From assembly GCA_035048495.1 (NCBI GenBank), contig CM068553.1:28854978-28918977 (forward strand): 64,000 bases of DNA. Reading direction: 5' to 3'. Both the position numbers and the translations under genes were made by a program. Positions 23,085-34,796 of this stretch are shown here, piece after piece; positions within the stretch are counted from its first letter, which is position 1, and each line of letters opens with the position of its first letter. The notes below the pieces were generated by a model. It had not been told where the DNA came from, made no database searches, and worked only from the letters and a program-made list of their open reading frames with translations. This DNA is from Euptelea pleiosperma. Lineage: Eukaryota; Streptophyta; Magnoliopsida; Ranunculales; Eupteleaceae.

Positions 23085-23237
23085 CCCTTCACTCCCTCCA
23101 TTCCACTCTCAACTTCTCAACTCTCAATTTCCATTTCTTCTTCTTCTTCTATTCTTCTCTCTCTCTCTGTCAGCTTTCTCTTCGATCTCACCTTCAAACC
23201 TCAAACAATTTCGATTCAACCTCTTTCCCTTTCTCTC

Positions 23238-24242
23238 ATGGCAACACCAGATGAAGCTACGGCCCTCGATCTCATCAGACATCACCTTCTCGGCGATTTC
23301 GCCTCTCTTGAAACCTTTCTAACTGATTTCACCTTTACTAACTCGAAAATCTCTGGAAATCAGCCAGAGATTATGTTCTCGCCAACTGATTCCCTCTGTT
23401 CACGAACCGCAAGTTTTGAATCTTCGGTTTCGGAGCATAAAAATGACATCTTTAATGATGTTTTTCAGTCTGTATCTCTAGTTTCAGAACCGGAAATTGA
23501 AATCTCTGATTACTTGAAGCTCGATGAGGACGATAACAGCGATCTCTTCGAGTTCTTGCCTGATTCGGTCTCTTATCAGAATGATTCCTTCTTTCAATTC
23601 GAAACAAAATCTGAAACCCTCACTTCGACATCTTCTCAATCGAGCTTAAAAGATCGCCGACCTTCGTTGAAGATCTCTCTACCTCCTGTGGAGAAAGTCG
23701 AGTGGTTTGACTTCACTGAACCGCCTCAACCGGCTGCAACAGTTTCCAACCAAAAACCTTCAGATTCCGACGAGAAGAAACACTACAGAGGCGTACGGCA
23801 ACGCCCGTGGGGGAAATTCGCTGCGGAGATTCGAGACCCTAACCGTCGAGGGTCTAGGGTTTGGCTTGGAACCTTTGAGACCGCCATCGAAGCTGCTAAA
23901 GCTTACGATCGTGCAGCCTTCAAGATGCGTGGGAGCAAAGCCATCCTCAACTTCCCTCTCGAGGCCGGAAAGAATACTGACACACCAGTTAACACTGGTC
24001 GGAAAAGACGCAGAGACACTGAACCAGAAGAGAAAAAACAAGTAGAGATGAAGCCGGTTAAGAAGGAGAGATCACCGAAATCTGACATGAAGGCGAGTAT
24101 TTCGACCGTTGGATCAATAACGCCGTCAAGTTGGACAAACTTTTGGGATGGCTTGGACGTTAAGGGTTTCTTTAACGCCCCTCTACTGTCACCGTTATCT
24201 CCACATCCTTCCTTAGGTTATCCACAGCTTATGGTCATCTGA
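23238..24242 (+). CDS. ERF: AP2/ERF transcription factor, group IX (ERF5/ERF6-like)
   Basis: A nuclear DNA-binding regulator, expected to bind GCC-box promoters in ethylene, jasmonate and stress responses. It is a single exon of 334 aa. Residues 9-21 read [13 protein letters not shown], the N-terminal motif of the ERF5/ERF6/ERF104/ERF105 branch. The middle (about 40-180) is acidic and Ser-rich. The AP2 domain spans about 182-241: [19 protein letters not shown], then [20 protein letters not shown] and LNFPLE, with the Ala and Asp that mark the ERF subfamily. A basic stretch GRKRRRD at 254-260, with more Lys/Arg to about 281, looks like a nuclear signal. Residues 316-324 (LLSPLSPHP) carry two Ser-Pro sites in the C-terminal motif of this branch, a known MAP-kinase target region in relatives. 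The first ATG follows a TATA box and CT-rich leader at normal spacing. No break is seen. The orthologue within the branch is not resolved. Confidence 0.95.
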   Translation: MATPDEATALDLIRHHLLGDFASLETFLTDFTFTNSKISGNQPEIMFSPTDSLCSRTASFESSVSEHKNDIFNDVFQSVSLVSEPEIEISDYLKLDEDDNSDLFEFLPDSVSYQNDSFFQFETKSETLTSTSSQSSLKDRRPSLKISLPPVEKVEWFDFTEPPQPAATVSNQKPSDSDEKKHYRGVRQRPWGKFAAEIRDPNRRGSRVWLGTFETAIEAAKAYDRAAFKMRGSKAILNFPLEAGKNTDTPVNTGRKRRRDTEPEEKKQVEMKPVKKERSPKSDMKASISTVGSITPSSWTNFWDGLDVKGFFNAPLLSPLSPHPSLGYPQLMVI

Positions 24243-25538
24243 GATTTAACGGTCATCGGCTAAGTTGTTTTGGTCCTACTTGATGTACATATACGGCATA
24301 CGGTCTTTATACGTATGAAGATGAATATATTTCTTAAATTATTTATTCAAAAAATGTCAAAAAAGAAAGAATCTTTAATTAAATCTTATTTTATTTCCTA
24401 AAGTAATGATTTAATTATAATATTCTATTATTTATATTTAATATACAAGCGGAGTTCTCTAAGGGCCAATCATTTTGTGCCACATGGATGGCCGACATTG
24501 TCAATCTGAACCGTTCATCTGATAGAAGGATCCTCTAAGTTCCGCATATTTTGACCAGTGTAGAAAACGAATGTGTACTCCCACGCTCTCTGACTTTCAA
24601 GCGTCTGCTGATTTGACTTGGCAAAATTGGATGGATGGTAGAATCTCTTAATTAGGATCCACCCCTCGCTTCTAGAAATTGGTTAATCGGTGGGTGCCGA
24701 TCCTGATCCGGATCGGTCCGGTCCAACACCGTCTCGCGGACCTTCTTGCTCGAGACGAGGTTAGATTTCTTCATGGAACGGTGCATCGGACGAGATGATC
24801 CCGAAATGAAATGGATCGGTGCCTGTCGATCTTAATCTAGATTGCTCTATCCAGAACGAGATCGGGATCGGCCGGACTTCGAACCATACTGGGTGCCGAT
24901 CCTTAAGTTGGTCATTAATTGTTTCAAATCTCGACGTTCAATGCCAACTTGCCAACTTGCATGCTTTCTTGTTGGCTCTTCCCATCAATACGGTTGGCAT
25001 GCCAAGCAACTTGCATTTTGCTGACCATTTGAGAAGGAATTATGGAAAGATTTTTGCTCATGCAGTGCGTGATAAAAAATTCATCTTGCAAGCTAATGAG
25101 CTGCCACCTAGGATCATGTGGACCCACTCAGTGTGTGTAGGTGCCGCCTTTTCTCAAGTTGGAGAATTTGGTTGGATGGAGATTCAGACGTGTACAAGTG
25201 GCAAACTTTGACGCCCGACTTCTTAGCTAATCTGAATTCCCAATGTTTATCCGACTTCAGCTTTGTCGACGTATCTGATTGAAGGCCCCATTCATGCAAA
25301 AACAAATTTGAGGAGGTTCAGATCTGTGATTACCATTTTCATGATGAGGAGATCATCGACATGATGTAGGCCCCACAAGGATGTGTCATTTTGAAGTGTT
25401 AAAATAACCTCATTCATGTATCTTATAATCAAATTTAACAGATTTATCAATCAGATTCACTCAATTCGATAAGCTATATATATATAGATCCCATCCATTG
25501 AAATATTATCGGGTTTTTGTCGAATATTGGATCAGATA
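24243..25538. other. ERF 3' region and intergenic DNA
   Basis: The stop is followed by about 150 bp of AT-rich 3' UTR with no canonical AATAAA. Beyond that, GATCGG/CCGATC-rich DNA (24660-24900) and unrecognised sequence. The 130-codon frame at 24819-25211 has no known motif and I do not call it. Confidence 0.6.
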
Positions 25539-25771
25539 TAGGGGTGTCAACGGGTCGGTTCCTAAGTAACCCAGAACCGGAGCTAACGGTTCCGGGTATA
25601 TTGGTTCCAATCTTGATATTATTACAAATTTAACACTATACTTATATATCGGTTCCGGTTCCTATTGGTTTCAGGTCCATATCAAACTATACCCAGAATA
25701 ACGGTTCGGTTCTGATTCTTTTTTAGTCAGTTTTGGAACTGGAACCGGTGTGGATAAATTTGACACCCCTA
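25539..25771. mobile_element. hAT-type MITE
   Basis: Ends TAGGGGTGTCAA and TTTGACACCCCTA. The interior is built of GGTTCCGGTTCC-like inverted motifs. ATCAGATAT occurs at both borders, immediately left and after three or four extra bases on the right, so the duplication is imperfect. 233 bp, non-coding. Confidence 0.7.
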
Positions 25772-26163
25772 TTAATCAGATATGGATTCAACCGTGATTG
25801 GAATTGAACCCGATAAATTGACAACCCTACTTGTATTCCATGCAGATAAAATAAATGAGAGAAAAACTTGTGCTAATAGGCCATATAAAGACTTGGCTTG
25901 CAGTGAACGGGACCAATAAGTTTGGTGGGGGGGATGTCGCTTGTGGGGGATTTAAGACGTTGCCAACTAGGTTGTATCTAGCAATTTTGCATTTAGATGT
26001 GATGGGTTCTCTACAGGAACATCATGTGGACCCCCATACAAACAAGTTGCAAAAATGTGTACGTATCTATCTTTGTTCTAATGATAAGAAATTTTAAGCT
26101 GGAGTACATTGTTTGTTGACAATGTAGCTCAATTGTTTAATGTTCGGGGGCCCATTTAATTAA

Positions 26164-26372
26164 GGGTCGGGCTCCCAGGACCGGCGTTTTTTTGATAGGC
26201 TCCCGGGACAGGCCTTCTCGATGGTGTATTTCGAGAATCCAACGGTTGTGGTTGTGATAGCGTTAAGCTTGCATTCATTTTTGCCAAAGGAAACCACCGT
26301 TGGATTCTCGGAATCCACGCCCTACAAGATCTATCCAGGGAGGCTGTCAAAATTGACCCAGGTGTCTCTTCC
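26164..26372. mobile_element. Short MITE with 9-bp TSD, carrying a hairpin shared with 43418-43500
   Basis: Flanks TTTAATTAA (26155-26163) and ATTAATTAA (26373-26381) match at 8 of 9. The inverted ends are imperfect (GATAGGCTCCCGGGACAGG against GACAGCCTCCCTGGATAG inside). The core AGAATCCAACGGTTGTGG ... CCACCGTTGGATTCTCGG is a hairpin whose diverged copy lies at about 43418-43500. It resembles the end of 47493-47757 (GGTCGGGCTC...GGACCGG). Confidence 0.65.
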
Positions 26373-26381
26373 ATTAATTAA

Positions 26382-27406
26382 TACAGTTGTGTGTAGTCTT
26401 TGCTTGCAAGATTTAGGGCCTGTTTGGATTACAAGTTTTTTGTCTTCCCAAAGAGATATTTATAAGACCTTTTTTCTGGAGTCTGTTTGGATTCAAAATT
26501 GATGAACAAATTTGTTTTTTCCGTCTTGGTAGGCAACTCTACTGGACCTTTTATTATCCCTAGCTAGGTCTAGAAAGCTGATGGTCCTTGGGATTCACAA
26601 TACAAAAATCTCGAAGACCATAAAACAGTTTGGACCTAGGGATGTTGAAACTCTTCCTTACACGAATCAATAAAAATAAAGAGAACTGAAAAGATCAATC
26701 ACACAGACACAATAAAAAATTTACATACTTCAACAGTGCGCCTATGTTCACGGGTGTTAAAAGGTCTTTCACTATCTCTAAAGAATTAGGGTTACAATAA
26801 TTTTCTCTATCTCCCTCGCTCTTTCAATTTATAAGTGAAACCGCAATACCCCTTTAGAGAAATATAGAAATCTCTGGTACAATGAAATACCTGAAATACT
26901 CCTAATACAAATTATACTTTAACACAAACTATACGAACTTGTACGGACAAAAAACACCATTAAACACTATAATCCCCGGAGAACAGTAGTCCCTGCATAA
27001 TACAAGACACCAAACCCAACACGACTACAATATCATCCCTCTTGATTAAGATTCTCTATTCATTCCAATTCAAACAAAATAACTCAAATTTGGTGCAACC
27101 CAATCTTCAGTAAGAATTTTATACCGTTGGAAATTCATGAAAAGTATAAAATTTGAATTAGTGGTGAAGAACAGGACTAAGTTCTTAGCTCCAATCACCA
27201 TCAGTCAAAGTCATAGAATTCCTACAAGTCAATAGCTATATATCCCCTTAATATTAACTACTAAGACAAGAAAACCTCTCTCTCTCTCTTTCTCTCTCTC
27301 TCACATATTGATTCTTGACTAGACGACTACTTGGAAGGTTTCTTGAGTCTGACCTTCCCTCTTTGCTTTTTCTTTCTAATTTATGCTACTTGATGAATTT
27401 CTGCGG
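26382..27406. other. Intergenic, no gene seen
   Basis: Contains an unpaired TTAGGGCCTGTTTGGATT at about 26413, the usual start of Harbinger or hAT MITEs, without a matching end nearby. It also has a CT microsatellite near 27278-27302. Otherwise unrecognised. Confidence 0.5.
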
Positions 27407-27415
27407 GCTGGAGAG

Positions 27416-28100
27416 GAGTAACACTTCGCTTACTCAAGCCGCTGACCGCTCACAATATGAGCCACGTGGCTCTCTTTGAGAGGACACTCATCCAATCCCT
27501 AGGTGGATGAGTGTCAAATTATTGTCAATAATCCTCAAATTCCCACTGTTAAAATCAACCATGAAAAATGACTCCAGTCCAAAGTTTATTGAAATCACTA
27601 ATCAGGTTGATTTTTGGTTTGTAATTGTATGTATCCACCTAGGGATTGGCCGGAAAAATTTAGATGCAGAGGGGTCTCCTGGCCCAACATGGCTAACTTT
27701 TGGGGCCCACTAACTGCATGGATGTTGACCCCATCCCTTTATGGATATGCATACCGAAAATCAGCTTGGTTGATAATTTTCTAGCCGTTGGAGTAAGTGC
27801 CCAAAAATATGCAAAAAACATACTTGAATCCAACGGCTACAATAAATCCTAAAAAGTGCTATATTCTATGGCCAGAGAAAATCAATGAGACTCAGTTTTC
27901 TTATATATATCCACCAAAGGGGAGGGCTAAACATCATGCGGTTAGTGGGCCCCAAAAATTAGCTATATAGGGCCACGAGACCCCTCTGCATCAAAAATTT
28001 TTCCGGATTGGCCAAACATCCATACGGCCCATGTCCTCTAAAAAAGTGTCACATGGCTCATATTGTAAGCAGCTTCACTGAGGTCAGCGAAGTTTTACTC
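27416..28100. mobile_element. Mutator-like foldback MITE, GAGTAA family, exact 9-bp TSD
   Basis: Ends GAGTAACACTTCGCTTACTC and, inverted, GAGTAAAACTTCGCTGACCT, with long arms through CACAATATGAGCCACGTGGC. The exact 9-mer GCTGGAGAG is at 27407-27415 and 28101-28109. 685 bp including the nested element at 27652-28004. Non-coding. Confidence 0.9.
27652..28004. mobile_element. MITE nested inside the 27416-28100 element, exact 9-bp TSD
   Basis: Inverted ends GGAAAAATTTAGATGCAGAG and GGAAAAATTTTTGATGCAGA, arms extending through GGGGTCTC.TGGCCC and GGGGCCCACTAAC.GCATG. The exact 9-mer GGATTGGCC is at 27643-27651 and 28005-28013. A different family from the host, 353 bp, non-coding. Confidence 0.9.
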
Positions 28101-28109
28101 GCTGGAGAG

Positions 28110-29399
28110 GATCATGACCCCACACTAACTAGAGATTGCTGGTCTTGACTTTTATATTGCTGCCCATGTTGTAAGGTGGTCACGATCTCGTCACCTTCCT
28201 TTGACTTTTGACTTTGATTTTGAAGTGTTCAAACTTCAAATCATGAAGGCTCAATACGTCCTAACAAAAAAAAAAACTTGTATGTATTTTAGCCCATTGA
28301 ATTTGTCTTGGATTCCTACGTGCATGTAGCTTCAATATTACCACGTGGGTGCAACTCAATGGGACAGTATAGCTAGACCGACGTGGGTGTGCTAACAACC
28401 ACGTGGCTATGACTTTGGAAGAGACCTATATAGATGTGTGGGACAAGTCTACGAAATGGGTTGGAACCCAGGTCGGATCTGGGTAGCTAGCTCCATATTT
28501 AATTCCATCTTTGAAGTTTGAACGAGTTGGTCCAAGATCCGTATATGAGAATCCGTATATATTTAGTTCGAGTCGGGTTTGGGTCTTGAAGTTAGACATT
28601 ACTTGCATCGGGTCGAACCTAGTCTTTGATCCTGGATCTTTATTGTAAATACATTTTAAGTGGATTTACGTACCGTACAATATGGGTCTTATATTGATCC
28701 TCTTCTACAGATCTCAGTTCGGATTTAGAACAAGGGATATGGTTCTGACTCCGATCGATCTAGATCTGAATAATCGGATCAACTTGTTCAAATTTAGATT
28801 TGAATAGGGATCTAACTACATCCAACCTAGGTCTGACCCATTTCAAGCCCTACGGTAGGGTAAGTCAATGCGTGTGTTCCTCTAGGGAAGCACTTGTAGG
28901 TGCAAGAAAGTAAGTACGTAGACTTGGTCGAGGAAGCTGATCATTTTTTTTTGGGAAACTTTCTTCAACACACAATCCTCAATGGTCGTTTATTATAAGA
29001 AGTGCAGGATCTTGCATTCTTCTGCTGATTGGAAGTCGGGGGCGTACTTGCAAAAACATTATGGTAAGAGGACGAAACGAGGGAATTAATTGCAGATGTA
29101 TTAACTAAAGATTTGATAAGATAAGATTCAATGGATCCTACTTTTAATTTGTTCAAATTGGGTATGCTAATAGGTTTATGCATGTAATCTTTTCCCACGC
29201 ATGTTTGGTATGCGTGCATTCAGGGATTTGCGCATGCAGATGGGCGAATGAATCCTTGCCCTCTTTAGCAATTAAAAACCCATTTCACCCCTTGAGCAAT
29301 CGTTTACACAACCTCATTGCGCAAATGATTTGCATAAGGTACAAATTAAAATCTAATATTTTTTCAAATTAAGGCCTATCTTTCCAACAAAAAAAAAAA
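28110..29399. other. Intergenic, no gene seen
   Basis: 28.6-28.85 kb is rich in TCTAGATC/GATCC-type text. 29.19-29.25 kb has GCATGTTTGGTATGCGTGCAT, possibly an end of a foldback element whose partner (GCGAACCAAACG) lies near 30000. No coding domain recognised. Confidence 0.5.
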
Positions 29400-29825
29400 A
29401 AAAAATCAGAAATAATGGAAAAAGTGGCCTTGAATTTTAAATTTTATAATTTGAAGTTTTAAAAAACAAGAAAAATGGAAAAAAAAATAATGAAAAAATA
29501 ATGGCCCTTTTTTTCACAAATTTTTTCAAAAAATAATGGTTGTTATTTTCGTTACAACAGAAAATAACAATTGTTATTTTTTGACCATTTTAACAGTACA
29601 TAACACACCGGGGGAGGTCCGAATCCGTTACAACGGCCGTTATTTTTGCCATAACAGATTCGGACCTCCCTCGTTAAGTTATGTACCATTAAAACGCTGA
29701 AAAAATATACAAAAAAAATAACAACCATTATTTTCTGAAAAATTTTGTGAACGTCCGTTATTTCTGTTATTGCTCATTATTTTTCTATTTTTTTTTCATT
29801 TTTGAAATTTTGAAATTCATGTTCA
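29400..29825. repeat. Large foldback (CCGTTATAAC-type element)
   Basis: Two arms of about 200 bp meet near 29640: GGGGGAGGTCCGAATCCGTT on one side and AACAGATTCGGACCTCCCTC on the other. Outer parts also pair (AATAATGGTTGTTATTTTCG with ACAACCATTATTTTCTG). The GGATTCGGACCTCCCCCGGT core recurs at 39217-39518. Non-coding. Confidence 0.75.
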
Positions 29826-29826
29826 A

Positions 29827-29899
29827 ATATGTGGGGCCCACGTATTAAGTACGAAAAATTCATTTTTTTTTCGTACTTAATATGTGGGGCCCACATATT
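29827..29899. repeat. Near-perfect hairpin
   Basis: TATGTGGGGCCCACGTATTA is mirrored by TAATATGTGGGGCCCACATA about 30 bp away. The arms are about 33 bp and include TTAAGTACGAAAAA / TTTTTCGTACTTAA. Confidence 0.85.
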
Positions 29900-30149
29900 T
29901 TGTGCTTTCCTAAGTGAGCATGCGCGCGAACCAAATGGTACTAAATATGAACTGTGCGTAAAATTTAAAATTTGCATATGCAAAGTTATGCGAACCAAAC
30001 GTAAGAAAATAGTATGGGTGCGCAAACCATTACATGCACCAACCATTACACGCGCAAACCATGCACAAAAAGGGGTAGGTAGTGAAAGGAGATGAAGACG
30101 GTTGGGGCAACCAACCGAATCTGACACTTGACCAGGAAAGCATAGGGCT

Positions 30150-31170
30150 CCAACTTCAATGTTTCAGCTCGTGCAACCCTCTTACGCGGCCCATCCTCAA
30201 CTTCAATGTTTGGCCCATCTCTAGGTGGAGCACAGTATTTACCACATGCAACACTCTTAGAAACCACTGACTGCATGGATGTTTGGCCCATCTCTAGTTG
30301 GTCCTATATGCCAATAATGAACTTCATTAGTGTTTTCTAACCTTCGGATCAAAGTAGACAAAATTATGTTTAAATCCAACAGTTAAAATATTTCCAAGAA
30401 AAAGAGTAAAATTCAATGGTTAGAAATCACTAATCAAGCTGGTTTTTGGTCAGTGAGTCCATCTAGCGATGGGCCAAACATCCATACAGTCAGTGGTCTT
30501 TAAGAGTGTGCCATGTGGCCCATACTATGGTCGGTCATCAACGTGAGTACCGATGTCCGTCATCACAGATTTACTGAAAAAATTGGCTCCCACGGGAGAA
30601 TAATTAAAAAGTAAATAGGCTTTAATAATTAAAAATGTCATCAGCTATTATCGACATTGCCGATTGACTGTCGCTTGCTACTTTGCCCACCCTTCAACAA
30701 AATCCTGGCTCCGCCACTGTTTGTATGTGCATGCGATCTAAATGAACTCCATTCACATGTTCATTACATTTCGATCTTCTCCTTAATATGATTTCTATGG
30801 GCATGCTCAACAGTACAACATGTAGTTACCATGAATTTTAGAATGCTTTGCCGGGGTGTGCCGTGGGCACGGGCCCACCCACTGCACATTCTTATAGATT
30901 TCTGACTGTATAGATGTTTGGCCAAACCCTAGATGGACGTACAGACCAAACATTAGCCTGATTAGTGATTTCTAAGCATTGGATTGGAGTCATTTTAATA
31001 GGTTGATTTTAACTGTAGGAATTTGAGCATTATTTGGAGTACATAGATCCAAAGGTTTCAAATCACTAATCGGGCTGATTTTTGTTTTCTAGGTCCACCT
31101 GGGGATTGGCCAAACATCCATACGGTCAGCATCCTCTTAAGAGTGATCGGTCAGCAACTTTGCTGAATGG
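30150..31170. repeat. Fragments of the CATCCATACGG/CACGTGG repeat family
   Basis: Two partial copies (about 30150-30540 and 30880-31150) contain AATCACTAATC..GCTG, GGCCAAACATCCATAC and CACTGACTGCATGGATG in inverted arrangement. Ends and TSDs are not clear, so they are probably old. No gene in this stretch. Confidence 0.65.
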
Positions 31171-31373
31171 CGCCAGTCATCAAAATTCCTCCCCTCTGAA
31201 TTTTGAAATACATTCCTCATATGGGTCTGGGTAATGAATAAAAAACAAACATGCCATGATACCCGACCCGACCCGACCCAATTATTGATCAGGTCCAAAA
31301 CATTGGACCCAGACCAGATTAATCCGGTTCAGTACTCGGGGGGGTAATCAGGTACCCATTGAAACCTCTAAAT

Positions 31374-31513
31374 ATAATTATGAAGAAACCCTAATACCCT
31401 ATATTTATTTATCAGGGCCTTGCTGGATTGACACCCCAGAATAATAATTATGAAGAAACCCTAATACCCTATATTTATTTATCAGGGCCTTGCTGGATTG
31501 ACACCCCAGAATA
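31374..31513 (+). repeat. Exact 70-bp tandem duplication
   Basis: 31374-31443 and 31444-31513 are identical (ATAATTATGAAGAAACCC ... GACACCCCAGA). With no differences it is either recent or an assembly artefact. Confidence 0.92.
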
Positions 31514-31606
31514 ATTCAAAGGAGTGGCAGAGTTTTGCTATCTTAGCAAGTTTCCCCACCCCACCCCACCCCCATAGATTCTTCCACATGGCTAAAGAGG
31601 CATTTG

Positions 31607-31650
31607 TCATTTGATGGTGAGTGGGTCCCACACCACTCACCATCAAATGA
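31607..31650. repeat. Palindrome, about 17-bp arms
   Basis: TCATTTGATGGTGAGTG and CACTCACCATCAAATGA around GGTCCCACAC. A stable hairpin of unknown role. Confidence 0.85.
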
Positions 31651-31654
31651 AAAT

Positions 31655-33499
31655 ACTACTTTGAAATACCTTGATAATATATCCAACATTTACGGCCAAA
31701 ATGTGATAATATCAAAAAGTAAATGCAAAATTTACAAATTAACAAAACCCTGAAGCCAAAATAATACCCAAAGCACTACTGAACATGGGCTTGTTGACAT
31801 CATCAACTCAACTGGGAAACACAGATTTGGATTGCTCCATGCACCACATAGGGGTCTGAATACCCTGTTGAATCCACAGATAAATGCTAAGTCATTTCCT
31901 TCATCACCTTGAGATCTGACACAATGATCACTTCCTATAGGAATTAGGAATAACAGAGTAAACTCTTGGTACAGCATAACAAATATAATCAAGACCAGAC
32001 CATTGCACCATTTCCATTATCACCATTTCAATGAGCACCATCCAACATACAGTGGTTTAAACTTTAAAACATAACGAAAATGTGTGAACGTTGAAGAGCA
32101 TATCATTCTGCTATAAATCATTTCAATCAAATGATCTTAACACATGATCAATAACCTTCTTTGGATGATAAATACAGTTGTAGGCAAGGATCCACAAAAC
32201 AGGGCACAACCACAAAAACATATAACACCCAATAACTTCAGCCATTGCACATGCATACATTCACACAAACAAAAGAAAAATCAGGGGAAGATGAAGTTAA
32301 AAGTTTATGCTTGAATCTACCTCAGCTTCAAAACGATGAAAATCAAGAATAAAATGATTGCTTTAGAAAGCCAAAGGAGGTGACGCATCCTCTATCGATC
32401 TACAGGATAACAAATCTGTGCGAGTTCCCAATCTAGCAAATAAAAAGAAAAGGAATAAGAAGAGCTTACTGATATCCAACATAGAAAGCAACAAATTTTG
32501 ACATGGGGTCCAGAGACAACACAACTCAAAAATTAAGGCAAAAACTGGTTTAAAGTGTAAAAAAAATCTAGAAAACCCAGCCATGGGCATTTGGGGACTC
32601 TAACTTGGGGGTTTTCAGATAATCCAAACCAAGACATGCTTTATGACAATATAAGAATATCAATGCCAGTCATGATTACATACCCTCCAAAACCCAAATT
32701 TGGTGTAAGAACACCACACGGCTTACATATTATTAAAAAAAAAAGGCTAAAACAACAATGTTCAACAATGAGATAAAGCAAACACCTCAAACCATATGCT
32801 GGTGTACTGTCAAGCATGCAAATATAAAAAAAGTTCCTATAATGGCCCTAATACAGTAATTCCCGTAACCCCACAAGACCAATCAATGAGGGAAACTCTA
32901 ACACTAAATTCCACCAGCTTCAAGACCTTACCATGTGGGACTCTTCAAAAGACGCTATGTTTCGTAGGATTTCTATAGCTCCAACAAATTCTCCAAGTTA
33001 CCAAAATCTACCAACCATAAGTCATTAGAACTGAAGAACGTGGGCTTGATATGGCATACATCAAATAATAATATTAGTAGCAGAGAGAACTTAAACAAAT
33101 AAAAATGAAGTCAATTTACCTTTCAGTAACATATTGAGTGGAGTTTATCAAGAGAAGAATTTCATTGGCAGATGCTAAAGGAGGCAATCTGGTCCTACAC
33201 AATCTTCATAATCAGAATTTGTACTGGACAACTCCAATGAATCATCATTTCTTGATTCAAATTCGGATTGCCTAACTGATATGTACAGACAAGGATAAAG
33301 CAACAATGCATCTGAGCATATAATTTTTTCATAACCTTCAAAAACAATAGCCCAAATGTCAAATCATAACTACAATATAAAAACAATAGTCCCATAATTT
33401 TTTCAAACAAAGTCAAATCATAACCTTAAAAAACAAGAACAAAGTATAAAACAAACCATCATCTTGAAACAAGTATCAAGTTCGAATATAAACCATGCC
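31655..33499. other. No gene recognised; possible untranslated or intronic DNA of a minus-strand unit
   Basis: The base composition is more even than in flanking repeats. A minus-strand segment ending CTGAAAG|GTAAATTG near 33115 looks like a splice donor, and an AG boundary lies near 32430. I could not assemble a coding frame from them. It may be 3' flank of the Harbinger element or of an unidentified gene. Confidence 0.3.
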
Positions 33500-34481
33500 C
33501 TATATATCCCCAATTTTTTCACGTAGTCCATCAAGTAACTTCTTCCTATCTCGTGCATCACCAGCTAGGAAGAGTTGTGTCTCAATTGGGTCACGCATGA
33601 TGAAAAACCAAGCATCACGAAGATAGTCTTCGTTATATCCTTCAGTCTTCATAATCTCCTCACGTACATTTGAAGCACGCGTTGCAGGATCTATAACCTT
33701 TTGAATTCCTTCCAATCTAGAGTCCAAACGTTCAATAAGGTCTTTTACTTGATCAATGTTTCTTATCTTCTTCCCATATTTCTGCTTTTCTGTTGAAGAT
33801 GATTGCCTTTTCTTGGTAGCCACGGTCGACATTCTAGAACTTTCTTCGATAACATCCAAGTTGGGATCCTCATTTACAACTGGCAAAGCAGGCACATCAT
33901 CGATGTTCACACAATCCACCACTCCACCAAAGCTATAGCTTCCAGTGGCATGGTTGTTGCCAATGATTATTTCCAATTGTTCAAGATCCCATTTTGGGCG
34001 CCTATATCGAAATCCACCGTATGTTTCCTTTGATTTCTGAAACACAATAAAGTTTTATGAAGAATGATATTAATAACAAAACATTTGATTTGTATTGCAA
34101 AAGGAAAATAATCATATTATACAAAAACTTAACTGGATCTGCCAAGAGTTGTTCCCATGCAGAGTCCGATGCAGTAACTGTTTGCTTTATTGGATCCCAT
34201 CCGAATCCACTCTTTGAAGCTAAATCAACAAATGATCTATACTCCTTCCTCATGGTACGGATTCGACTAATCATATGTGCCCTCTCTACATGTTCATGTG
34301 ACTTTTCATAGACAGCTTTTTTTACCACATCCCATACAGATTCATCCCAATTTGCTCCATCCTTCTTGCCTAGTCTATATGCCTCAACTAATGCCTCAAT
34401 CAAACCAGCATCCATAGCGGCATTCCAGGTAAGTTGTTTCTTTTTTCCCTTGCTCTCCTTTGATTGAGATTCACTATTCAT
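33500..34481 (-). CDS. Myb/SANT-like DNA-binding protein, PIF/Harbinger ORF1 type, two exons
   Basis: Coding exons complement(34134-34481) and complement(33500-34036) join across a 97-bp intron (donor GTTAAG, acceptor TTTCAG) to give an uninterrupted 294-aa frame. Residues about 16-110 (QLTWNAAMDAGLIEALVEAY, WDVVKKAVYEK, ISRIRTMRKEYRSFVDLA, SGFGWDPIKQTVTA) are the Myb/SANT-like domain of the Myb_DNA-bind_3 type, found in PIF/Harbinger ORF1 proteins and in host 'L10-interacting MYB'-like proteins. A linker with KKRQSSSTEKQKYGKK (possible nuclear signal) precedes a helical C-terminus (DLIERLDSRLEGIQ). In PIF/Harbinger elements ORF1 works with the transposase in DNA binding and nuclear entry. 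The transposase remnant lies directly upstream on the same strand, so this is most likely the element's ORF1. A domesticated host gene is the alternative, because the ORF is intact while the transposase is not. Confidence 0.78.
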
Positions 34482-34796
34482 TCCTATGTAAACAAGACAA
34501 TTATATGAGCAAATGAATAAACGACAATGCTCAAAATAGTTAGATGAAATATATTACAAAGACACGTTGTCTAACATCTCAATGCCTTACAACATGTAAT
34601 ATGAGAACATGTAAATAACACAAATAGATTCAAGACACAATGTTTAACTTGAAAATTGTCTTGCAAACATTTAACATAAAAACATGTAAAAAATAAAAAC
34701 AAATTCAAGACATGGATGAGGGGTTATTTCTCTTATGTCGAAAGTCATTGAACATCTACCAAGCCATATTCTCCCTGAATTAGACCCATCGAGCCT

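Noticed and set aside
23707..24045. Antisense and out-of-frame ORFs within the ERF gene
   Set aside because: Shadows of the real coding frame, which has a complete AP2 domain.
24819..25211. 130-codon ORF as a host gene
   Set aside because: No recognisable motif, overlapping open frames on both strands, and no promoter or splice context. Looks like chance in GC-richer DNA.
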